A stretch of DNA of 64,000 bases, taken from NCBI RefSeq assembly GCF_008923185.1, contig NZ_WBMT01000028.1, forward strand, positions 62,001 to 126,000, in the 5' to 3' direction. Numbering within the stretch: position 1 is the first letter of the stretch; each line of letters begins with the position of its first letter. The stretch is from Actinomadura rudentiformis (GTDB taxonomy: Bacteria; Actinomycetota; Actinomycetes; Streptosporangiales; Streptosporangiaceae). A program made the translations under genes and the position numbers. Under the pieces are notes generated by a model, which was not told the origin of the DNA, made no database searches, and worked only from the letters and a program-made list of their open reading frames with translations. Shown piece by piece: positions 34,266 through 42,684 of the stretch.

Positions 34266-34860
34266 CTAGGTGGCTCGCTGAGGCCCGCGACTGAAGGGAA
34301 GGAGGAGCGCGAGGGCAGGCAAGCCCGCAAGCAAGGTCATGCTGAACGCGGACACGCCGACGAGCTCCGCGTTCAGCAGCGGCGCCGCCAGGACGGCGCC
34401 GATGGGAGGGGTCGCCTGCATCAAGGTGCGGAGGGTCGCGAACGCTCTGCCGCGTTCATGGGCGGGGACACGTTCCATGCGCAGAGTCTGCGCCCACACC
34501 GTCATCGGCGCGCTGAACAAGCCGATGACCATGAACCCGGCGCCCACGCCGAACGAGGCGGGGGCGGCCAGGATCCCGAGGAAGCCCAAGGTGGCGACGA
34601 TCTGGACAGTCGCGATGGCGGTCAGGAGATCGACGCGTGGACGTATCGCGCCCGCGGCCAGCGCGCCGAGGAGTTCGCCGACCGACAGCGCCGCGAAGAG
34701 CAGTCCGAGCGTCTACGGCCCGCCCGGCAGTTGGGTCTTGGCCAACCAAGGCCCGACGACCAGCAACATTCCCTCTGCGATGTTGGAAGCCATGAACGCG
34801 ACGGTGGTCGTCACCAGCACCCGATCGCGCAGCAGCGTGCTCCTCCACACTGATCGCCAC
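34266..34860 (-). pseudogene. MFS transporter remnant (C-terminal half)
   Basis: The minus strand encodes TM-rich sequence recognisable as an MFS C-terminal bundle: VLVTTTVAFMASNIAEGMLL, then LGLLFAALSVGELLGALAAG, GFLGILAAPASFGVGAGFMV and ERVPAHERGRAFATLRTLMQ. Between the first and second stretches an in-frame TAG at about 34714 interrupts the frame (PGGP-stop-TLGLL). The N-terminal half is absent. The part downstream of the stop (34266-34589 from an internal ATG) is still open but would give only a quarter of a transporter. Confidence 0.8.
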
Positions 34861-34901
34861 GCACGGCCGCCCGCTCCCAGCCCCCTCCGGCACCATCACC
34901 C

Positions 34902-35189
34902 CACACGTTCCCGGACCTCGACGCGCTGGCCTCGGCCGACCTGGAGCCTTCACTGATCCATAAGCTGCAGGCGTTGACCGAGGAGGCCATTGACCGGAAG
35001 GACCTCGGCGAACACCTGCCCGGAGTCGACAAGCTGGTGGTTTCGCTGATCCGCATGCGGGTGCTCGGCGACCCCGACATCTTCCTCTCGGAAACGGCCC
35101 CCGAGCGCTGGCGGCCGTGGCGTTCGTACGCCCAGCAATATCTCTGGCAGAGGCCCCGCGCACAAAGCGAAGACCCCCGTCACGCGTGA
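34902..35189 (+). pseudogene. AlkA-type DNA-3-methyladenine glycosylase remnant
   Basis: An open but truncated frame reads FPDLDALASADLEPSLIHKL, LGEHLPGVDKLVVSLIRMRV, LGDPDIFLSETAPERWRPWR and SYAQQYLWQ. In intact AlkA/Ada glycosylases the equivalent order is a helix-hairpin-helix LPGIGPWTA-YIAMRALGDPD, then some 30 residues with the catalytic Asp region, then ERWRPWRSYA-HLW. Here the piece between DPDIFL and ERWRPW is deleted, and the N-terminal domain is missing. The frame ends inside the following palindrome. Confidence 0.72.
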
Positions 35190-35198
35190 CGGGGGTCT
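35171..35198. terminator. perfect 28-bp palindromic terminator
   Basis: AGACCCCCGTCACG is followed immediately by its full complement. It serves the minus-strand small gene at 35255 and overlaps the stop of the AlkA remnant. Confidence 0.8.
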
Positions 35199-35254
35199 CT
35201 GGACGGTGCGACAACCAGGCGGCGGCTCGGTCGACGGCCGCCGGTCCTGTGCGG

Positions 35255-35377
35255 TCACCGCTTGCGGGCCTTGGCGGCGCGGTCGGCCTTGGCGGCGCGG
35301 CGGTCGGCCTTGGCCTCGGCGCGCAGCCGGCGTACGCGGTCGGCAGCGACGGCCTTGGTGACGTCGTGGTGCATCAT
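35255..35377 (-). CDS. small basic protein, 40 aa
   Basis: AAGGAG lies six bases before ATG 35377 and a perfect terminator follows 57 bases after the stop, so this is a well-formed transcription unit despite its size. The product begins MMHHDVTKAVAADRVRRLRA and continues as repeats of ADRRAAKADRAAKARKR, rich in Arg, Lys and Ala, and almost certainly a single charged helix. The composition resembles short nucleic-acid-binding or ribosome-associated peptides. I know no named family. A GC-rich Ala/Lys repeat could in principle be fortuitous, but the SD spacing argues for translation. Confidence 0.6.
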   Translation of the reverse strand: MMHHDVTKAVAADRVRRLRAEAKADRRAAKADRAAKARKR

Positions 35378-35746
35378 CGCGATCTCCTTGTTTCCGTCCG
35401 GCCGACCCGTTCGGCCCGACATCTAAAGATTCGCGCTAAGGCCCCACCCCCCACATCGGGACGACGCCCTATCTAGGCGCCTTAGACCGCCTTAGGCGCC
35501 CTAAGCAGTCGCAGGCGCGCCTAAGCCCCTTAAGCCGCTGAGCCGCCCAAGTGCCCAAGTGCCCAAGCCCACTGAGCCGCCAAAGCACCCGAGCTCGCTG
35601 AGCCACCTAGGCCGCGTAAGACTCGATGCCGTGCAGCGCCAGCGCCAGCGCCACGATGCGCGCCGCCGGGACCACCCGTGCTCGGAGCTCGAAATGAGTA
35701 CTTTTGCTCAAGTCTGAGCAGTGACACTTGTGCCAACCTCGCCTCC
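35378..35746. other. gene-free region with degenerate repeats
   Basis: From about 35462 to 35620 runs a patchwork of GCGCCTTAGACCGCC-like and GCCCAAGTGCCCAAG-like short repeats. A TGCTCA-AGTC-TGAGCA dyad at 35705-35720 lies 27 bases before the next gene and may be its operator. No coding region is seen. Confidence 0.5.
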
Positions 35747-37129
35747 ATGGTCGATCAGGACGGGCGTGAGCGGACGGCATCATCGAGACGGCACTGGTTG
35801 CTCCTGGTGGCGACGGCGCCTGGGCTCGGTGTGCTGGCCAATGCCGCTGCGGGGAGCGGCGTGGTGCCTCGCGTGATCGCCACACGGGAAGTGGGCACGT
35901 CGTGGAACGGCGATGCCTACCTGGCCGCCGGGTTGCCGGTGGTCGCGGTCATCGCCGGGCTGATGTTGATCCGTTGGTGGCCATGGTTGTTGTTGGCCGG
36001 CTCGGTGCTGACGGCGCCTGCTGCGGCGACGCCGTATCTGGACGTGCTGCAATCGCGTCCGATGGTGGCGCACCTTGGGCTGGCCGGTGCGGCGTTGGTG
36101 CTCGTGGCGGTTCTGGCTGCGGCCCAGGAACTCATGGATGCCGGCGCCCCGGGTGCCGGAGCCGCGCTGGCCGGCTGCGCAGCCGGAGCCGGACTCGTCG
36201 GCGCGACCTTCGTCGGTGCCGGCTGGCTCAGTCGCCCATGGCGACCCGACAGTCTGCAATTGGCCCTGAGCGCGGCGGCTGTGGCCGGAGGAATCGTCGC
36301 GGTGGCACGGCTGCGCGGTAAGCCAGGGCGGCGGATAGGAGTCCGGGTCGCGCTGGCGGGGGTGCTGGCGACCCTGGTCGCCTTCCTGCCCGCGGTGGTG
36401 ACGCTTGAACGGGTGGCGAAGCTTCTGGAAGTCTCCGGCAACTCTCTGGCACGCCGCTCGTACGTCATGGTCGGAGTCCTTGGCCTCGCCACCTTGATCA
36501 TCGCGGCCCTGAGCGCAGCGTTGGCGGGAATGTGGGCCGGAGTCGCCGCGCTCACAGCGGCGATGGTGCAGGCGGGTGTGGCAGCACCGATGCTCCTGGG
36601 GTTGTCGGGGGTGGCGTCGCATCGAACCTTCGCGGTGCTGGTGGCCCTGGCGGGATTGGCCGCCGGCATCGCCGCCGGGATGACTCGTTGGCGGTCGGTC
36701 CTTGCTATGGCCGGAACGGTGGTCAGCGGCCTCGGCGTCCTCGTGCTCGTTGCGGCGACCGGTGGTGTCCCCGAAAAGGTGGTCACGCAGGCCCGCTGGA
36801 TCCCGGCAGGCCTGCTGCTGGCGCTGCTCGTTGCCACGGTGACCTGCACGGTCGCCGCATCGGCACCGTCCGCGACGAAGTCCGGCGCACTGCCGGCCGT
36901 GCTCGGCCCCATCGTCGGCGGCCTGGCCGTCGGCGGCCGCGAAGCGCTCACTCTGACCCAGCTCAACGACGGTCAACCCGAGCCGAGCTACCTCAACGCG
37001 GCACACCACATGGGTTCTTCGTCCGCGCTGTTGTTTGTGGTGGCCCTACTCGTCGCGTTCCTGGCCGCCGCGCGATTCCTCATCGCCCAGCGGAACGAAG
37101 ACACCCACAGCACACCAACGCCGAACTAG
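35747..37129 (+). CDS. polytopic integral membrane protein of unknown function
   Basis: A 460-residue protein with about eleven or twelve hydrophobic helices, very rich in Ala, Val, Leu and Gly. The first is HWLLLVATAPGLGVLANAAA, and the last is SALLFVVALLVAFLAAARFL, ending in a polar tail. Loops are short, with one stretch (ATREVGTSWNGDAY) after the first helix and another (TQLNDGQPEPSYLNAAHHM) before the last that may lie outside the cell. I recognise no transporter signature such as an MFS or ABC permease loop. There is no SD at ATG 35747. It lies between a dyad-bearing spacer and a long repeat array. Confidence 0.75.
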   Translation: MVDQDGRERTASSRRHWLLLVATAPGLGVLANAAAGSGVVPRVIATREVGTSWNGDAYLAAGLPVVAVIAGLMLIRWWPWLLLAGSVLTAPAAATPYLDVLQSRPMVAHLGLAGAALVLVAVLAAAQELMDAGAPGAGAALAGCAAGAGLVGATFVGAGWLSRPWRPDSLQLALSAAAVAGGIVAVARLRGKPGRRIGVRVALAGVLATLVAFLPAVVTLERVAKLLEVSGNSLARRSYVMVGVLGLATLIIAALSAALAGMWAGVAALTAAMVQAGVAAPMLLGLSGVASHRTFAVLVALAGLAAGIAAGMTRWRSVLAMAGTVVSGLGVLVLVAATGGVPEKVVTQARWIPAGLLLALLVATVTCTVAASAPSATKSGALPAVLGPIVGGLAVGGREALTLTQLNDGQPEPSYLNAAHHMGSSSALLFVVALLVAFLAAARFLIAQRNEDTHSTPTPN

Positions 37130-37189
37130 ACCCACAAACATCAAGCCCGGTTTCCGGCGCGGGTTCAGCCTCTCTCTACCAGCGTTCTG

Positions 37190-37670
37190 CCGGTGCCCCT
37201 TCCGGCTGGCTCCTGCCCGGGCCTGCGGCCTGCCCCCCGCCCGGACCTGCGGCCTGCCCGCCGCCCGGACCTGCGGCCTGCCCGCCCGCGCGGGCCTGTG
37301 GCCTGTGCCCGCCCGGGCCTGCGACGTGCCCGGTCTGCGGCGCGCTTGGTCTGGCTCCTGCCCGGCCTGCAGCGTGCCCGGCCTGCGGCGTGCTCGGTCT
37401 GGCTCCTGCCTGGGCCTGCGGTCTGCGCCTGCTCGGCCTGCGGCCTGCGTCCGTCCGGCCTGCGGCCTGCGTCCGTCCGGCCTGCGGCCTGCGTCCGTCC
37501 GGCCTGCGGCCTGCGTCCGTGCGGCTGCGTCCGTGCGGCCTGCGCTCTGTGCTTGTGCAGCCGCCTGTGCGGCTTGCGTCCGTGCGGCCTGCGTCCGTGA
37601 GGCGTGTGCCTGTGCGGTCGGCGGTCTATGCGCCTGCGGTCGGTGCTTCTGTGGTCTGTGCCTGGCGCGG
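37190..37670. repeat. large degenerate tandem-repeat array
   Basis: Some 480 bases of repeats. The first part uses CCCGGACCTGCGGCCTGCC units. A middle block has four near-perfect copies of GGCCTGCGTCCGTCCGGCCT-type 22-mers (about 37437-37530), and the last part uses GCGGCTGCGTCCGTG. Apparent long frames on both strands are products of this composition. It fills most of the 645-base gap between two membrane protein genes and is the largest array in the window. Confidence 0.92.
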
Positions 37671-37774
37671 CTGCATTCGCCAGTGCGCTGGAGACCGTAA
37701 CGAGATGCCCAACATGCGGTCTATCGTTCACTACTCTGGGTATTGCTACGACAACGGAGCGTATAGGAGTTGTC

Positions 37775-39157
37775 GTGGCCGAGCGTGACTGGGACGGAGA
37801 CTCGCTGAGCGCTGTGACCGGTGAGCGCTGGTCGCGCCGTTTGAAGATTTCGGTGCGCGTCCTCTTGGTGCCGGTCACGGGCTGGATGGCGTGGTCGCTG
37901 TTCAATTACCTGTCGCGTGGCGGGCTGACGTTGAACTACGACGATCCGCACTACTTCTCCTCGCTCACGTTCGCCACCATCATCTTCCTGACGCTGCTCG
38001 CTCTGGAGATCCTGAAGCCCCTGGACCGCGCGGACAGCCGCAGTGTCCGCATGCGGCTCGGCTTTGTGAGCGCGTTCACCTCGCTGCTGTGCCTGGCGGG
38101 CATCGCCTTCTCCTGGACGATGGTCTACGGCAAAGGGGCCGAACAGAACGCGGTCGGCAGCGTGGTGACGAACGACCAGGCCGCCCAGCGCTTTCTCACC
38201 GAGCATCTGCCGCAGCGTGGTGCCGGCTACACCAAGGTGCCGACCGGGGTCTTCATTCAGTCGGTGGAGTTCAAAGGCGCCAGCAACGTCATGCTCTCCG
38301 GCTATGTCTGGCAGTGGATTCCCCGGGAGGCGCGGGTCAAGCCGGGAGTGGTCTTCCCTGAGGCCGGCGACGCCTACGCCGCCACTGAGAAGCTCGTCTA
38401 CCAGTATGACGAGGGCGACCACACGCTCATGGGGTGGTACTTCAACGCTGAGTTCCGGCAGCTGTTCGACTACGGCAGCTATCCGCTCGACAAGCAGAAT
38501 GTCTGGCTGCGGATGTGGGGCATGGACTTCCAGCAGCGGGTCGTCCTCACCCCCGACTTCGCGGGATACCCGCCGTGGAAGATCCGCAACATGACGGCGA
38601 TGGACGCGAAGATGGTCTACGGCGAGTGGAATCCGGGCTTCACCGCCTACAGCTACCTTAACAATCCGTACACGACCAACTTCGGCTTCGCCAAGCCGAC
38701 GGGCATCAGCAACAGCAACACGCCGGAGCTGTATTTCAACCTCGGGCTCAAGCGCGACCCGCAAGGACCGCTCTATGGTCCGCTCATCCGCTGGTCCTTC
38801 ATCGCCCTGGTCGTGTTCTCCACGATGTTCCTGATCACCATCGACGAGGAGCGCCGGGAGATCGTCGGCTTCACCACCTTCCAGGTGATGAGCTTCGCGG
38901 TCGGCATGCTGCTGGTGATCGTGTTCGACCAGAACGCGATCCGCGAGGCGACGGAGGCAAAGGGCACGGTGTATCTGGAGTACTTCTCCTACGCGCTGTA
39001 CTTCATGATCCTTTTTGTGTCGCTGAACGCGATGATGCTGACCGCCAATATTCGGATGCGCGCCCTCACCTGGGGCGCCAACCTGCTGCCGAAGCTGGTC
39101 TACTGGCCGGGATATCTGGGTTTGGTGCTGGCCGCCACCCTGCTCACATTCTTCTGA
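37775..39157 (+). CDS. membrane protein resembling pentameric ligand-gated ion channels, with extra N-terminal helices
   Basis: A 460-residue protein; GTG 37775 has AGGAG five bases upstream. Three helices occupy the N-terminus (about 28-46, 61-80, 95-118). A beta-rich domain (about 120-336) contains the segment FDYGSYPLDKQNVWLRM at residues 231-247. The YPLDKQ part resembles the F/YPFDxQ signature of Cys-loop-family receptor domains. Four helices follow at about 337-355, 365-384, 403-423 and 441-459, with a short charged loop (DEERRE) between the first two, the spacing of a pLGIC transmembrane domain. No cysteine loop is present, as in prokaryotic members. The homology is my reading by eye and the ligand is unknown. 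The next gene downstream, after 263 bases, begins the peptide-export operon. Confidence 0.6.
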   Translation: MAERDWDGDSLSAVTGERWSRRLKISVRVLLVPVTGWMAWSLFNYLSRGGLTLNYDDPHYFSSLTFATIIFLTLLALEILKPLDRADSRSVRMRLGFVSAFTSLLCLAGIAFSWTMVYGKGAEQNAVGSVVTNDQAAQRFLTEHLPQRGAGYTKVPTGVFIQSVEFKGASNVMLSGYVWQWIPREARVKPGVVFPEAGDAYAATEKLVYQYDEGDHTLMGWYFNAEFRQLFDYGSYPLDKQNVWLRMWGMDFQQRVVLTPDFAGYPPWKIRNMTAMDAKMVYGEWNPGFTAYSYLNNPYTTNFGFAKPTGISNSNTPELYFNLGLKRDPQGPLYGPLIRWSFIALVVFSTMFLITIDEERREIVGFTTFQVMSFAVGMLLVIVFDQNAIREATEAKGTVYLEYFSYALYFMILFVSLNAMMLTANIRMRALTWGANLLPKLVYWPGYLGLVLAATLLTFF

Positions 39158-39420
39158 GCCAGATCTTCTCCGAAATCATTAGCCATCTGCGCAAACCGAT
39201 TAGTGTCGTTAATTACGGGCGCCGAAGGTAATGGCCGGATCCGGTCAGTAATTGGATCGTTCCTCTGGCTTTCACGGTGTGTTACCAGTGACGGTTACCC
39301 TACGTGATAGCGCCTCACCGGAGCGGCATTGACTTTCCCTGGTGGCGAGCCGAACTCTAGGGGCGATCACTCCATGGAGTGGCAATCGCACGAGCCGGCA
39401 CAACGGCAAAGGAGGCGTCG

Positions 39421-39624
39421 ATGATCTCGACGGTCAACCGGATCAGTGACAAGCTGCTCGGACGGCTGGTCCCCAACGCAGTGGCCGCGGCGGCAAATCG
39501 CTGTGGCTGCCAATACGAGCGTTGTTGCGTGCTGATGGGCCCGCGCCCCGTCGAAGGTTACCGTTATTACGACTGCATCAGCGGCCACAAGTGCGGGTGC
39601 AACACAACAGGTCGCGACTGCTAA
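39421..39624 (+). CDS. cysteine-rich peptide precursor (67 aa)
   Basis: A 67-residue peptide with AAAGGAGG five bases before ATG 39421. The N-terminal 26 residues (MISTVNRISDKLLGRLVPNA, then VAAAAN) form an amphipathic leader without a long hydrophobic core. They end in Ala-x-Ala sequences suited to a type I signal peptidase. The remaining 41 residues hold eight cysteines at positions 28, 30, 35, 36, 52, 58, 60 and 67 (pattern CxC-x4-CC-x15-C-x5-CxC-x6-C), enough for four disulfides. It is followed on the same strand by MauE-like and thioredoxin-like proteins, an ABC exporter and an S26 peptidase, which makes it the likely substrate of that machinery. I do not know a named family. Confidence 0.8.
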   Translation: MISTVNRISDKLLGRLVPNAVAAAANRCGCQYERCCVLMGPRPVEGYRYYDCISGHKCGCNTTGRDC

Positions 39625-39727
39625 TTCAGAACTCCTTCCCTCCTTATTGTAGGTGGCCGTTCCGGTGCCATCCGCGCGTTGTCGGATGGCGCCGGCGGTC
39701 ACACTGACCGGGCAGGAGTCATGTGCC

Positions 39728-40447
39728 ATGGACTATGTGTATTTCGGCTGCCGCTGTCTGATCGGCGCAGTCTTCATCGCCTCGGTGGCCGGGAAGACAG
39801 GTAACGCCTCGTTCCGGGAATTCACCCGGGCTACGCGGACGCTTCTGGCCGCGCTCCTGCCCAGAAAAGTAAGCAGAAAAGCCGCCCAGCCGGTCTCGGT
39901 GGCGGTGCTGGCCGCCGAGGTCTCGGTGCCGGTGATGCTCGCTCCGGCGGCGACCGTGCGGCTGGGGCTGGGTGTCGCCGCTGTCCTGCTACTGGGCTTC
40001 GGAGTGTTCATCGCCGCCGCGCTCAAGCGTGGCGTAAACGCCTCATGCCGCTGCTTCGGCACTTCGTCCGCCGCGCCGCTGCGCAAACACCATCTGTTCC
40101 GCAACGCGCTCCTGATCGCCGCCGCCCTGGCGGGCATGGCCGGGCCCCGCGATCTCGGGTCCGCGCACACCGGCGGGCTGGTGCTGGCGGGCGGCGTCGG
40201 TTTGGTGGTCGCCGTGCTGGTGGCCCGTATGGACGATCTGATCTATCTCGTCACCCCATGGGCAGGCAGCGCCACCCTGACTCCACAGGAAGGGACTCAC
40301 GATGTTCATACTCACCATGGCGGTGGTACTGGTGGCAGCACTCTGCCTACTGGACTTGCTGCTCACCCTGGGAGTGGTGCGGCGGCTGCGGGAACACGGG
40401 CAGCACCTGGAACGTCTGTTGGCAGCCGGCCCCGGCTTCTTCATTGA
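39728..40447 (+). CDS. MauE/DoxX-type redox-associated membrane protein
   Basis: About 239 residues in the open frame. The first 180 have four to five membrane helices: YFGCRCLIGAVFIASVAGK, VAVLAAEVSVPVMLAPAATV, LGLGVAAVLLLGFGVFIAAA and a last LVLAGGVGLVVAVLVARM. Cysteine pairs CRC occur at the start (8/10) and in the loop NASCRCFG, as expected for MauE-like partners of periplasmic thiol oxidation. In methylotrophs MauE and MauD are needed to mature the disulfide-rich small subunit of methylamine dehydrogenase. The last 49 residues of the frame lie over the start of the next gene and look like read-through of another frame. ATG 39728 is the start; upstream SD is weak. Confidence 0.8.
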   Translation: MDYVYFGCRCLIGAVFIASVAGKTGNASFREFTRATRTLLAALLPRKVSRKAAQPVSVAVLAAEVSVPVMLAPAATVRLGLGVAAVLLLGFGVFIAAALKRGVNASCRCFGTSSAAPLRKHHLFRNALLIAAALAGMAGPRDLGSAHTGGLVLAGGVGLVVAVLVARMDDLIYLVTPWAGSATLTPQEGTHDVHTHHGGGTGGSTLPTGLAAHPGSGAAAAGTRAAPGTSVGSRPRLLH

Positions 40448-40853
40448 GCAGGACACCGTCCCGGTCGGCGAGGTCATCGGAACATTCGACACCCGGACCG
40501 TGGACGGCGAGCGGGTTTCGCGTGACCGGCTTTCGGGTGAGACGCTGGTGGCCTTCTTCAGCCCCGGCTGCGACACCTGCCTGGACACACTGCCCGAATT
40601 CGTCGAGTACGCCCGAGATCTGGGGAGCGGACCCCGGCAGGTGCTCGCCGTCGTGACCGGAGAAGGGGAGGAGACGCCGACGTTCGTGACGGCACTCAAT
40701 CCGGTCGTCCCGGTGGTGGTGGACGTCGACGAGAAGCTGTCCAAGGCCTTCAAGGCGGCGGTGTTCCCGGTGTTCTGCCTGGTGGACGCCGACGGCAGGG
40801 TCCTCGCCAGTGAGAGCAAACTTGCCCGGCTTCCGGTTGCTGTCGGATCGTAG
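40302..40853 (+). CDS. TlpA/MauD-like membrane-anchored thioredoxin
   Basis: A 183-residue protein with one N-terminal anchor helix (MFILTMAVVLVAALCLLDLL), then a thioredoxin-fold domain facing outwards. The active site is CDTC at residues 90-93 in VAFFSPGCDTCLD, and AVFPVFCLVD carries the expected cis-proline. AGGAAGGG lies seven bases before ATG 40302. The start lies 146 bases inside the open frame of the MauE gene, an unusually long overlap. The stop overlaps the exporter start by 44 bases. Its role would be thiol-disulfide exchange on the cysteine-rich peptide. Confidence 0.88.
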   Translation: MFILTMAVVLVAALCLLDLLLTLGVVRRLREHGQHLERLLAAGPGFFIEQDTVPVGEVIGTFDTRTVDGERVSRDRLSGETLVAFFSPGCDTCLDTLPEFVEYARDLGSGPRQVLAVVTGEGEETPTFVTALNPVVPVVVDVDEKLSKAFKAAVFPVFCLVDADGRVLASESKLARLPVAVGS

Positions 40854-42684
40854 GGCGGCGGCGGCCGGGCACCTGGCCGACGCGCTGGTGCGGCTCAGCG
40901 GAGCGGCCCGTCTGGTCCACCGAGCCGCTCCGCTGCATCTGCTGGGATACCTGGCGAACACGGTGTTCGGCGCCGTACTGCCGGTACTGCTGGCATGGCT
41001 GCTGAAGTACCTACTGGACGAGTTGGCCGGGCCGGGGCCGTACCAGGATCTGGTCTGGCTGGCGGTGGCGCTCGGGGCGGTCGGCCTGGTCGGCGCGCTG
41101 AGCCCGCACCTCGGCGAATACTTGAGCACCGAGCTCGACCGGCGGGTCTCGCTGTCCGCGCAGAACGAGTTGTTCACGGCTGTCGAACGGTTCACAGGTC
41201 TGAGCCGGTTCGAGGAACCGACGTTCCACGACCGGCTGCGACTCGCCCAGCGGACCACCACCTCACCGATCCGGATCGTCGACGCGGTCTGCGGTGTCGG
41301 CCGGGGGGTGCTGACAGTGGCCGGGTTCCTCGGCTCGCTGGCCGTCATCAGCCTGCCGTTCACCGCGATCATGCTGCTGGCGGCGGTGCCGATGCTGGTG
41401 GTGGAGCTACGGCTGGCGCGGCGGCGGGCGGCGCTGCAGTGGAGGCTCGGTCCGACCGAACGATGGGAGCAGTTCTACAGCGACCTTCTCAGCAACACGT
41501 ATGCGGCCAAAGAGGTCAGGCTGTTCGGCCTGGCGGGGTTCCTGCGCGGCCGGATGAACGCCGAGCAGCAGACCGCCAACCGCGCCTTGCGGCAACTGGA
41601 CAAACGTGAATTCTGGCTACGCGCCGTGCTCTCAGCCTTGTCGGCGCTGCTCTCAGCGGGCGGGTTGATCTGGGCGATCACAGCGGCCGGTCGCGGCCAG
41701 GTCACCGTTGGCGACGTGTCGATGTTCGTTGCCTCGATCGCCGGGGTCCAGCTCGCGCTCAACGGGCTGGTCGGCGCTATCTCGAACACCAGCTACGAGC
41801 TGGTCATGTTCGGCCACTACATGACGGTTCTGCGCGCCGAGCCCGACCTGCCCCCTCCGGCGCGACCGCGCGTACTCCCCCCGCTGGAGCACGGGATCGA
41901 GCTCCGCAACGTGTGGTTCCGCTACAGCGACGGGCACCCATGGGTGCTGCGAGGCGTGAACCTGTTCATCCCCAGCGGCGGATCCATGGCGCTGGTCGGG
42001 CACAACGGCGCGGGCAAGAGCACGCTCGTCAAACTCCTGTGCCGGTTCTACGACCCCACCCGCGGAGCGATCCTCTGGGACGGGATCGACCTGCGTGAGG
42101 TGCCCGTCGACGAGTTGCGCGAACGTATGAGCGCGGTGTTCCAGGACTTCATGAACTACGACTTCAGCGCGTCCGACAACATCGCCGTGGGCGACCTGGC
42201 CGCCGCCGACGACCAGGAACGCCTGGAGACCGCCGCCAAATGGGCCGGCGTCCACGAAACGCTGACCGACCTCCCCGCCGGATACGGCACCCTGCTGACC
42301 CGGATGTTCCTCAGCGAGTCGGAAAAACATGAGACGGGCACCGGGGTGATGCTCTCGGGAGGCCAGTGGCAGCGCCTAGCCCTGGCGAGAGCCTTCCTGC
42401 GTGCGGACCGGGACTTGATGATCCTGGACGAGCCCAGCGCCGGCTTGGACGCCGAAGCCGAGCACGACGTACACACCCGCCTGCGCCAACTGCGGACCGG
42501 AGCGACCAGTCTCCTCATCTCACACCGGCTCGGAGCCGTCCGCGACGCGGACCTCATCGCCGTGCTCAGCGACGGAGTGGTCGCCGAGCTGGGCCGCCAT
42601 GCCGACCTGCTCGACGCGAACGGCCTCTACGCGCGCCTCTTCACACTGCAGGCGTCGGGCTACCAGCTCCAGGGAGAAACATGA
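40810..42684 (+). CDS. ABC exporter (fused permease/ATPase)
   Basis: A 624-residue half-transporter. Six membrane helices span about residues 40-320 (PLHLLGYLANTVFGAVLPVL, AVISLPFTAIMLLAAVPMLV and others). The nucleotide-binding domain has Walker A in GHNGAGKSTL, the Q-loop in AVFQDF, the signature LSGGQWQRLALARAF, Walker B in LMILDEPSAGLD and the switch His in LLISHRLG. No N-terminal C39 peptidase is present, so leader removal must be by another enzyme, for which the S26 peptidase next door is the candidate. GTG 40810 overlaps the thioredoxin gene. The stop forms an ATGA junction with the peptidase gene. Confidence 0.93.
   Translation: MRANLPGFRLLSDRRAAAAGHLADALVRLSGAARLVHRAAPLHLLGYLANTVFGAVLPVLLAWLLKYLLDELAGPGPYQDLVWLAVALGAVGLVGALSPHLGEYLSTELDRRVSLSAQNELFTAVERFTGLSRFEEPTFHDRLRLAQRTTTSPIRIVDAVCGVGRGVLTVAGFLGSLAVISLPFTAIMLLAAVPMLVVELRLARRRAALQWRLGPTERWEQFYSDLLSNTYAAKEVRLFGLAGFLRGRMNAEQQTANRALRQLDKREFWLRAVLSALSALLSAGGLIWAITAAGRGQVTVGDVSMFVASIAGVQLALNGLVGAISNTSYELVMFGHYMTVLRAEPDLPPPARPRVLPPLEHGIELRNVWFRYSDGHPWVLRGVNLFIPSGGSMALVGHNGAGKSTLVKLLCRFYDPTRGAILWDGIDLREVPVDELRERMSAVFQDFMNYDFSASDNIAVGDLAAADDQERLETAAKWAGVHETLTDLPAGYGTLLTRMFLSESEKHETGTGVMLSGGQWQRLALARAFLRADRDLMILDEPSAGLDAEAEHDVHTRLRQLRTGATSLLISHRLGAVRDADLIAVLSDGVVAELGRHADLLDANGLYARLFTLQASGYQLQGET

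Noticed and set aside
37190..37670. Long frames on both strands across the repeat array
   Set aside because: The frames consist of repeated low-complexity residues, have no start signals, and arise from the GC-rich repeat composition.
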